A program made the translations under genes and the position numbers. From Nitrospinota bacterium (GTDB lineage Bacteria; UBA8248): a stretch of DNA of 5,180 nt. Location of the stretch: NCBI GenBank assembly GCA_029937135.1, contig JAPYQX010000219.1:1-5180 (forward strand). The letters are read 5' to 3'. Of this stretch, positions 1 through 4,686 are shown piece after piece (the first letter of the stretch is position 1; every line of letters begins with the position of its first letter). The notes under the pieces are model-generated. The model was not told the origin of the DNA, ran no database searches, and saw only the letters and a program-made list of their open reading frames with translations.

Positions 1-507
1 GCCCTGGCCATGGACCGCGACCGTGCCGCGGGGGTTGTTGGGCGCCTTGGGCTGACTGTAAACGACCGTGTAGAGACCCACGAAGTTCGTCGCCGCGGCG
101 AAGCCCACGTTGTCCGGAATTTTATAAGCCTCGGTCTCCTTGACGGCGATGAGCTCGGCGAAGGTGCCGGGAACTTCCCTGCCGCGCAGGCCGCCGTTCA
201 GACAAAGATTCGTCAGCCCTCGGAGGCAGTAGTGACATACCCCGCAGGCCGTCACCGGGTTGAGCACCACGCGGTCGCCCGGCGCCAGCCGCGTGACGCC
301 CTCGCCGAGGCGGGCGACCGTGCCCGTGCACTCATGGCCGGGGATTATGGGGATATTGGCGGGCATTTCCCCCGCCCAGATGGAAACGTCGGTGCCGCAG
401 ATGGCCGAGGTCGCCACATCGACGATGACCTCGCCCGGCCTCAGCTCGGGGTCTGCCTGGCCCCCCACCGTCATTTTATGGGGCGCTTCGAGCAGTGCCG
501 CTTTCAT
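1..507 (-). CDS. Zinc-dependent medium-chain alcohol dehydrogenase, N-terminal part (cut at left edge)
   Basis: Probable cytoplasmic NAD(P)-dependent oxidoreductase for an alcohol, polyol or hydroxy acid. I read 169 codons from ATG at 507; the family is about 340-350 residues, so roughly half is missing. The GroES-like domain is clear. Catalytic-zinc residues are Cys37 in AICGTD and His58-Glu59 in PGHE. The structural-zinc site is Cys88, Cys91, Cys94 and Cys102 (C-x2-C-x2-C-x7-C). The last residues, GTVAVHGQG, begin the Rossmann cofactor fold. The start is set by AGGAG at 516-520, 8 nt upstream of the ATG; a GTG directly before it is a weaker alternative. The gene lies beyond a terminator and has its own candidate promoter, so it is probably transcribed separately from the genes to its right. 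Both zinc sites are intact. Substrate is unknown; sorbitol- or threonine-dehydrogenase-like members share this layout. Confidence 0.93.
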   Translation of the reverse strand, partial: MKAALLEAPHKMTVGGQADPELRPGEVIVDVATSAICGTDVSIWAGEMPANIPIIPGHECTGTVARLGEGVTRLAPGDRVVLNPVTACGVCHYCLRGLTNLCLNGGLRGREVPGTFAELIAVKETEAYKIPDNVGFAAATNFVGLYTVVYSQPKAPNNPRGTVAVHGQG

Positions 508-555
508 CACAAAAACTCCTGATTTTGAGAAATCGAATATGAGTCAGAGAGGGAG

Positions 556-584
556 ATGATACCGCCAATAGGCCCCCGGCCCAA
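556..584 (-). promoter_or_regulatory. Candidate sigma70 promoter for the alcohol dehydrogenase
   Basis: On the minus strand, TTGGGC (584-579) and TATCAT (561-556) are separated by 17 bp. The -10 matches consensus at 5 of 6 positions and the -35 at 3 of 6. Transcription would start near 549, about 40 nt before the ATG. It lies just past the terminator of the upstream genes, which is where a new transcription unit would need a promoter. This is a visual match only. Confidence 0.5.
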
Positions 585-627
585 GGCGGGGAGGGCGTCC
601 CTGCCCAGCGGGAATCGGCCCCTTTGG

Positions 628-665
628 CAAAAAAACAGGGGCGGCCCGTGAAAGAGCCGCCCCCG
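628..665 (-). terminator. Rho-independent terminator of the regulator/M24/DRE-TIM unit
   Basis: Read on the minus strand, GGGGCGGC (663-656) pairs perfectly with GCCGCCCC (645-638) around a 10-nt loop. Two bases later a run of seven T follows (635-629). It starts 27 bp past the stop codon of the DRE-TIM gene, the expected place for the end of that transcript. Confidence 0.88.
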
Positions 666-691
666 CTGAGTGCCGCTTGATTCTTCCGCCG

Positions 692-1909
692 CTACGCGCC
701 GGCCAACTCCTTGAACTCTTCCATCGTGAGGAGGCGTTTTTCCTTGAGCGCCCGCTCCTTCACGTCCAAGAGCAGGCCCATCATCTCTTCTTGAGTGGCC
801 TTGATGCCGAGTTCCTCGAGGAACCAGGCGATCGAGTCGATGCCGCTGCCCTTGCCGATGACGGGCTTGGGCTCGGTCTGGCCCACCAGGCCCGCGCGGT
901 AGGGCACGAGCTCGGTCGGGAAGTCCTTGCCGGCGTTCTTGAGCCAGCTGACGATGATGCCGCTCTCGATGTCATAGAGCTTCTCGCCCACGATGCAGCG
1001 GTTGGGCGGGACGGCGACGTTCGCCAGCCCGGTGACGAGGCGCGAGACCTCGACGAATTTTTCGGTCTTGAGGCCCATGTCCACGTCGTACATGGTTTTC
1101 ATGGCGAGGGTGAGCTCTTCGTAGGCGCAGTTTCCGGCGCGCTCGCCGAGCCCGGTGACCGAGGTCTGGGCCACCTGGCAGCCCTCGGCCATCGCCATCA
1201 GGGTGTTGGCCACGCCCATGCCGTAGTCGTCGTGGAAGTGGGGCTCAAAGGGCGTATCGGGGAATACCTCGCGCATCTTCCTGATGAGGTGCGGCACGGT
1301 GTGGGGCGCGAGGCCGCCGAAGGTGTCCACGATGGCGAGAGAATCCATGTGCCCTTCGGTGGCGACTTTCTTGAGCATTTCGAGCACCCACTCGAGCGGG
1401 GCGCGCGAGAAATCGATCGGGAAAAAACAGATGTAGAGTCCGTTTTCATGGGCGAACTGGGTCGCCTTGATCGAGGTGTCGATGGCCTTGTTGAGGTCCC
1501 ACTTGTAGGCCCGCTCGATGATATGGGTCGAGCTGGGCACTTCCATCACGATGCCCTTGACGCCGGTATCGAGGGAGCGCTTCACGTCGTCCACCATGCA
1601 GCGCGCGAAGCTGAACACCTCGGTGTCCGAACCTTCGAGGCGCTTGACGATCTCCCTGATGGCCTCCTCGTCCTGCTTGGAGACGACGGGCATGCCGGCT
1701 TCGATTCGGTGGACGCCCACCCCGGCCAGCGCCTCGGCGATGCGGATTTTTTCGTCCTTGCTGAAGAGGACGCCGGTCTGCTGCTCACCGTCGCGCAGGG
1801 TTACGTCGTGCAGCTTGGGGTTGGGGTCGAATTTGATCTGATCCCGGACTTCCTTATCGAAGTTCCAGGGGCTGGTGAACCACATGTCTGTGTTCCAGGG
1901 CTCGCTCAT
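692..1909 (-). CDS. DRE-TIM metallolyase (HMGL-like; isopropylmalate/homocitrate synthase relative)
   Basis: 405 residues. The HMGL-like TIM barrel is clear: the divalent-metal and catalytic motif HDVTLRDGEQ lies at 34-43 (Arg39, Asp40, Glu42), followed by RIEAGMP at 68-74, PSSTH at 125-129, the metal-binding HFHDD at 224-228, and GLGERAGN at 253-260. The family forms or cleaves C-C bonds next to a 2-oxo or 3-hydroxy acid, usually with acetyl-CoA. The region 283-322 resembles the subdomain of homocitrate and isopropylmalate synthases, but the usual ESGIH reads ESGII (Ile319) and GKHSG reads GKGSG (Gly354). There is no C-terminal leucine-regulatory domain. ATG at 1909 is preceded by AGGAG at 1919-1923; starts further upstream would overlap the end of the M24 gene. 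It is the last gene before the terminator. Generic databases would probably say '2-isopropylmalate synthase', but the exact reaction is undetermined. Confidence 0.9.
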   Translation of the reverse strand: MSEPWNTDMWFTSPWNFDKEVRDQIKFDPNPKLHDVTLRDGEQQTGVLFSKDEKIRIAEALAGVGVHRIEAGMPVVSKQDEEAIREIVKRLEGSDTEVFSFARCMVDDVKRSLDTGVKGIVMEVPSSTHIIERAYKWDLNKAIDTSIKATQFAHENGLYICFFPIDFSRAPLEWVLEMLKKVATEGHMDSLAIVDTFGGLAPHTVPHLIRKMREVFPDTPFEPHFHDDYGMGVANTLMAMAEGCQVAQTSVTGLGERAGNCAYEELTLAMKTMYDVDMGLKTEKFVEVSRLVTGLANVAVPPNRCIVGEKLYDIESGIIVSWLKNAGKDFPTELVPYRAGLVGQTEPKPVIGKGSGIDSIAWFLEELGIKATQEEMMGLLLDVKERALKEKRLLTMEEFKELAGA

Positions 1910-1943
1910 CACCCTTCTCTCCTCTGTTTTAAAGATATAAGAC

Positions 1944-1982
1944 CCCGGCGGGCGGCGGCCCGAGGCCGCCCCACCCGCCGGG
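1944..1982 (-). other. Strong GC hairpin between the M24 and DRE-TIM genes
   Basis: The outer arms CCCGGCGGG (1982-1974 on the minus strand) and CCCGCCGGG (1952-1944) pair over 9 bp. Inside them GGCGGCC (1970-1964) pairs with GGCCGCC (1960-1954) around a 3-nt loop, with a 3x1 internal bulge. It starts 16 nt after the M24 stop and ends 20 nt before the SD of the next gene. What follows is only loosely T-rich (TCTTATATCTTT), so it is more likely a partial attenuator or an mRNA-stabilising/processing structure than a full terminator. Confidence 0.7.
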
Positions 1983-1998
1983 AAACGTATTAACCGCT

Positions 1999-3339
1999 TT
2001 ACTCGAAACGCCCCTCGCCGCGCGACTTGTGCGAAAAGTCGAAGAACGGCGAATCCTGGATGCACTCGTCGTAGTGCTGCATGCCGGTGAAGATGATCGG
2101 GCCGTCGGGGCCGACGAGGACGTTCTCCTCAAGGCGGACCGTCTGCGGCAGGCCCGGGTGACCGGCGAAGGTCTCGATGGCGAAGTACATGTTTTCCTTG
2201 ATCTCGACGGGGTAGTCGAGGCTGTAGGCCCGGCTGATCCACATGCCCTCGTAAAGGTCGAGGCCGATGGAGTGGGCAAACTGCTGGAGCGTGACGGTAC
2301 CGTACTTATCGTCGGCGTACACGGGGAACTGTGAAGCCACGTCCTTGGTCGTCTTGCCCGGCTTGAGGTTCTCAAGACCGGCGTACATCGAGTCGTACAC
2401 CTCCCGGTAGAGCGCTTTTTCGGTTTTCGTCCAGTCGCCGCCGCACTTGAAGCAGCGCACGTAGTCAACGAAGTAGCCGCCCGGTCCGATGGCGTTGATG
2501 TCCACGATGACAAGGTCTCCGTCGCGGATCATCTTGTCGGTGTGCCAGCGCCTGTAGGGACTGGTGTTGCCGCCCGAGGCGACGATGATGTCGTAAACGA
2601 AGTCGAAGCCTTCTTCATAAAGCAGGTTGTTGACCCAGGCGGTGAGGTCGCACTCGCGGATGCCGGGCTTGAGCCACTCGTGGCGGATTTTCCACATGCA
2701 GGTGTCGCCAATGGCCGAGCTGATCTTGAGGCACTCGATCTCCTCGGGCGTCTTGATGACGCGGGCCTCGCTCATCGCCGGCCAGGCGTTGACCAGGTTC
2801 ACGCCCTTTTCGGTGAAGGCGCTGTAGGCCTGAAAATCCATGATGTCGATGCCGATGCGTCCGTTCAGATCGACGCCGCCTTCCTTGAGCACGTCGATGA
2901 CCGTATCGACCATGCGGTTGACCATCATCTGCTCGGCCGTCTCGGACCATTTCCAGGTGATGGCGGGCCGGATGTTCCCCTTGAGCCAAGGGGCGTCGAT
3001 GCGGGCGCACTCGTAGTCCGAACCCGCCGTCTCGAAGAGAATGGGCGTCTCGGCGCCGCGGCAGAGGACCGCGTAGCGGATGAAGATGTTGTTCTTCCAG
3101 TTGCCCTGGTAAACCGAGCAGGTGTAGCGGATGTTCTCGCCCTTGAACATGATGATGGCGTCCATGTCGTGTTTTTCCATCATGTCCTTGGCGCGCTGCA
3201 GGCGATCTTTGCGCATCTGGTCGAAATCGACCCGGCGCTGCCAGTCGCTGCCCGTCTGGCTGAACACGCGGCGGGGCGACTGATAGTGCTCCCGCTGCAA
3301 GAAATCCATCGGCATTCCCTGTTTGCTGAGGTCCACCAT
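1999..3339 (-). CDS. M24-family metallohydrolase (DddP/ectoine-hydrolase/Xaa-Pro-peptidase-like)
   Basis: 446 residues, probably cytoplasmic, with no signal peptide. After a roughly 40-residue leader comes a creatinase-type N-terminal domain (about 43-190; DRLQRAKDMM, ENIRYT), then the pita-bread catalytic domain (about 200-415). All five dinuclear-metal ligands are visible: Asp280, Asp292, His356, Glu389 (AIETF) and Glu404 (RLEEN). The first two are 12 residues apart (usually 11 in aminopeptidase P), with Asn282 close by; as I recall, the DMSP lyase DddP has this spacing. The substrate-binding His seven residues after the third ligand is Tyr363 (HSIGLDLYE). The DddP catalytic Asp, one position later than Asp361 here, is not matched, so DMSP lyase activity is not supported. 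AGGAGG at 3348-3353, 8 nt before the ATG, fixes the start. It lies between a GntR regulator and a DRE-TIM enzyme, suggesting a small-molecule substrate rather than peptides. Confidence 0.9.
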   Translation of the reverse strand: MVDLSKQGMPMDFLQREHYQSPRRVFSQTGSDWQRRVDFDQMRKDRLQRAKDMMEKHDMDAIIMFKGENIRYTCSVYQGNWKNNIFIRYAVLCRGAETPILFETAGSDYECARIDAPWLKGNIRPAITWKWSETAEQMMVNRMVDTVIDVLKEGGVDLNGRIGIDIMDFQAYSAFTEKGVNLVNAWPAMSEARVIKTPEEIECLKISSAIGDTCMWKIRHEWLKPGIRECDLTAWVNNLLYEEGFDFVYDIIVASGGNTSPYRRWHTDKMIRDGDLVIVDINAIGPGGYFVDYVRCFKCGGDWTKTEKALYREVYDSMYAGLENLKPGKTTKDVASQFPVYADDKYGTVTLQQFAHSIGLDLYEGMWISRAYSLDYPVEIKENMYFAIETFAGHPGLPQTVRLEENVLVGPDGPIIFTGMQHYDECIQDSPFFDFSHKSRGEGRFE

Positions 3340-3347
3340 TGTGAACT

Positions 3348-3353
3348 CCTCCT
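3348..3353 (-). promoter_or_regulatory. Consensus ribosome binding site of the M24 gene
   Basis: AGGAGG on the minus strand, 8 nt before the ATG at 3339. It decides this start over upstream in-frame ATG codons, which would extend the protein by about 36 residues with no family resemblance. Confidence 0.85.
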
Positions 3354-3359
3354 TTAAAA

Positions 3360-3399
3360 GATGTTTCGCTAAGTAGAAGCTGCTGAAACGGATGTTTCG
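3360..3399 (-). repeat. Direct repeat CGAAACATC upstream of the M24 gene
   Basis: The 9-mer occurs at 3360-3368 and 3391-3399 with 31 bp between identical positions, close to three helical turns. An opposite-facing GTTTC (GAAAC on the plus strand, 3385-3389) sits next to the second copy, making GAAAC-4-GTTTC. It lies in the 121-bp gap between regulator stop and M24 start. It does not match the FadR-type operator seen upstream of the regulator. It could bind another regulator or be chance. Confidence 0.35.
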
Positions 3400-3460
3400 T
3401 TTTGTGCGAGGCGAAGGCCCTGGCCCCTGCCACGCGAGAATAAACAAAATAACTTTCGAT

Positions 3461-4279
3461 CTAGGCTGTTTTTTTTGTTTTTCCTTCTCCTTTTTGAATC
3501 TTCTGAACGCCTTTTACGGCAATCACTTTTCCTGTCGAAACGGAAACCGCCGCCGGGCGGGCCGAGTACCCTGCGGCCACCAGTGCCTCCCGAAGATGGT
3601 CTCCCTCTTTCTCCATGTGCTCGCGCATCGCCCCGAGCGCGCGGCCAGCGTCACCCGCCTCAACAGCGGCGAGAAGCGCCTCGTGTTTGGCAAGGGCTTC
3701 ATCGGGCTGGCCGGGGATGCCGATGATGCGTCGCTGGCTCTTTTCGATGAGGCCGGCGATGGCCTCCCAAAGCGTGTGGAGGACGGTGTTCCCCGCCGCC
3801 TCGGCGAGTTTTCGGTGAAAAGTGATTCCAGCGCGGACGAACACCTCCGGCGAGGCCTTGCCCCCTCTCATTTCTCCGGTCAGGGCGCGAAGCGACTCAA
3901 TATCCGATTCATTGCGCCGGCGGGCGGCGAGAGAGGCGATCTGCTCCTCGAGGCCCTGACGCACCTCCCAGAGTTCGAGCAGGGTCTCCTCGCGAACATC
4001 GAGCAAAAAAGAAAGACTCGCGCGGATCGAAGCGAGGTAGGGATCGACGCTGAGATTGCGGAGGAAAGCCCCCTGGCCGCTCCGCACTTCGATGAGACCC
4101 GTGCTGTCGAGGGTGCGAAGCGCCTCGCGGACCGAGGCGCGACCGATGCCGAGGGTGACGGCGAGTTCGCGCTCGGAGGGAAGCCGGTCGCCCGGAGAGA
4201 GTTTCTTCGTCCGGATCAAGTGCTCGATTTGGGAGACGACGCCCTCGTAGAGGCGCATTTTTTTGATCGGGCGGAGCAA
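3461..4279 (-). CDS. GntR-family transcriptional regulator, FadR/FCD subfamily
   Basis: 272 residues, a DNA-binding repressor or activator that senses a small acid. The winged helix spans about residues 8-75: PGDRLPSERELA at 29-40, RASVREALR recognition helix at 47-55, wing SGQGAFL at 67-73. The all-helical FCD ligand domain runs about 95-230. Its metal site normally has one Asp and three His; the His are present (155, 199, 221), but the Asp in AD-x-x-FH is Gly151 (AGITFH). A Lys-rich tail (7 Lys in the last 22 residues) follows. I chose TTG at 4279 because GGAGG (4287-4291) lies 7 nt upstream; the ATG at 4258 has no SD at the right distance and would leave almost no residues before the winged helix. 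It precedes the M24 and DRE-TIM genes and is the likely local regulator. A FadR-type operator at its own promoter suggests autoregulation. Confidence 0.93.
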   Translation of the reverse strand: MLRPIKKMRLYEGVVSQIEHLIRTKKLSPGDRLPSERELAVTLGIGRASVREALRTLDSTGLIEVRSGQGAFLRNLSVDPYLASIRASLSFLLDVREETLLELWEVRQGLEEQIASLAARRRNESDIESLRALTGEMRGGKASPEVFVRAGITFHRKLAEAAGNTVLHTLWEAIAGLIEKSQRRIIGIPGQPDEALAKHEALLAAVEAGDAGRALGAMREHMEKEGDHLREALVAAGYSARPAAVSVSTGKVIAVKGVQKIQKGEGKTKKTA

Positions 4280-4286
4280 AAATTTT

Positions 4287-4291
4287 CCTCC
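4287..4291 (-). promoter_or_regulatory. Ribosome binding site that supports the TTG start of the GntR gene
   Basis: GGAGG on the minus strand with a 7-nt spacer to TTG at 4279. The same SD is 28 nt from the ATG at 4258, too far to serve it. The SD directly follows one unit of the tandem repeat, so folding of that repeat could affect its access. Confidence 0.75.
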
Positions 4292-4338
4292 AGACCGGGT
4301 TAAAATCCCGGCGGCAGACCGGTCGAAATCCCCGGCGG
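4291..4338 (-). repeat. Two 24-bp tandem repeats, each able to fold into a hairpin, in the GntR leader
   Basis: Units at 4291-4314 and 4315-4338 match at 19 of 24 positions; both begin CAGACCGG and end CCGGCGG on the plus strand. Differences cluster in the centre. Unit one forms a 5-bp stem CCGGG/CCCGG with a 7-nt loop. The pair lies between the predicted transcription start and the SD of the regulator. Each contains CAGACC, the complement of the GGTCTG core in the operator at 4383-4393. Confidence 0.75.
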
Positions 4339-4374
4339 CCTTACAAATAATCAAAGTTCAATCTGGGTCGCTTC

Positions 4375-4393
4375 TGGTCTGATGGTCTGACCA
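4375..4393. promoter_or_regulatory. FadR-type GntR operator with an adjacent half-site
   Basis: TGGTCTGACCA at 4383-4393 is a perfect 11-bp palindrome around a single central base and fits the FadR-subfamily consensus TNGTNNNACNA. Immediately left, TGGTCTGA (4375-4382) repeats the first 8 bp, giving a half-site in direct tandem. The full site directly follows the predicted -10 box of the GntR gene and covers the expected transcription start, where bound repressor would block initiation. The likely binder is the regulator encoded at 3461-4279. Confidence 0.75.
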
Positions 4394-4423
4394 ATACTAC
4401 GGAAAGCTCCCGGGTGTTAACAA
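4394..4423 (-). promoter_or_regulatory. Candidate promoter of the GntR gene (and possibly the whole unit)
   Basis: On the minus strand, TTGTTA (4423-4418) and TAGTAT (4399-4394) are 18 bp apart, each matching 4 of 6 consensus positions. The predicted start near 4387 falls inside the operator. The leader would be about 108 nt. No convincing second promoter is visible in the 121-bp gap before the M24 gene, so this one may also drive the enzymes. Confidence 0.45.
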
Positions 4424-4609
4424 ATCGCCGGATTTTCCGCCGAAAACGCAACTCGCACCACACGTCGGCGTGGACGAGGGCGGTTATGCCCCTTGAAATG
4501 CAGGCTGAAATGCATGCCTGAGATATAAGCCGTTGAGGCCGGAAAGGCTGGCTCCAATGTATACCCCAAAGGCCGGGAGCGCTCATTTTTCCGCGATGCC
4601 GCCGCCGCG
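4424..4609. other. Non-coding stretch without a recognised gene
   Basis: The middle of the 407-bp divergent region between the GntR and isomerase genes. I see no tRNA, known small RNA or credible coding frame. The only pattern is TGAAATGCA repeated at 4494-4502 and 4506-4514 (12-bp period), with CAGGC (4501-4505) and GCCTG (4516-4520) as short inverted arms. It may hold upstream regulatory sites for either gene. Confidence 0.5.
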
Positions 4610-4639
4610 TTGTTCCTGTTAGTGGCGGGACCGTATAAT
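4610..4639 (+). promoter_or_regulatory. Sigma70-like promoter of the isomerase-like gene
   Basis: A perfect -10 box TATAAT at 4634-4639 has TTGTTC at 4610-4615, 18 bp upstream (3 of 6 consensus positions). Transcription would start near 4646, leaving a leader of about 40 nt before the TTG start at 4687. Confidence 0.65.
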
Positions 4640-4669
4640 GGGCGAAAGGGTTGTTTTTCCGTCCCATTA
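4636..4669. repeat. Inverted repeat TAATGGG/CCCATTA around the isomerase-gene transcription start
   Basis: Perfect 7-bp arms at 4636-4642 and 4663-4669 are separated by 20 bp. The left arm overlaps the -10 box and the right arm ends 6 bp before the SD core (4676-4680). It could be an operator or a weak leader hairpin; a competing pairing TTGTT (4651-4655)/AACAA (4669-4673) also exists. Confidence 0.45.
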
Positions 4670-4686
4670 ACAATAAAGGATTTTCC

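Noticed and set aside
677..1993. 438-codon open frame on the plus strand opposite the DRE-TIM gene
   Set aside because: Antisense shadow of a GC-rich gene: low-complexity His/Asp/Gly/Leu-rich translation with no family motif, while the opposite strand carries intact catalytic motifs.
1910..2065. Upstream starts for the DRE-TIM gene that add 52 residues
   Set aside because: They would overlap the M24 coding end and translate the intergenic hairpin; the ATG at 1909 has AGGAG at a normal distance.
1999..3339. Calling the M24 protein a DMSP lyase (dddP)
   Set aside because: Metal-ligand spacing is similar, but the catalytic Asp position is not matched and no other DMSP genes are in view.
2542..3357. 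271-codon open frame on the plus strand opposite the M24 gene
   Set aside because: Antisense shadow with the same biased composition; the minus-strand frame has all metal ligands and a perfect SD.
3392..4303. 303-codon open frame on the plus strand opposite the GntR gene
   Set aside because: Shadow of a clear FadR-type regulator; no recognisable domain and no good SD.
4295..4311. T-arm-like hairpin (5-bp CCGGG stem, 7-nt TTAAAAT loop) suggesting a tRNA end
   Set aside because: The loop lacks the invariant C of TTC, there is no acceptor, D or anticodon arm, and the bases upstream belong to the GntR gene and its SD.
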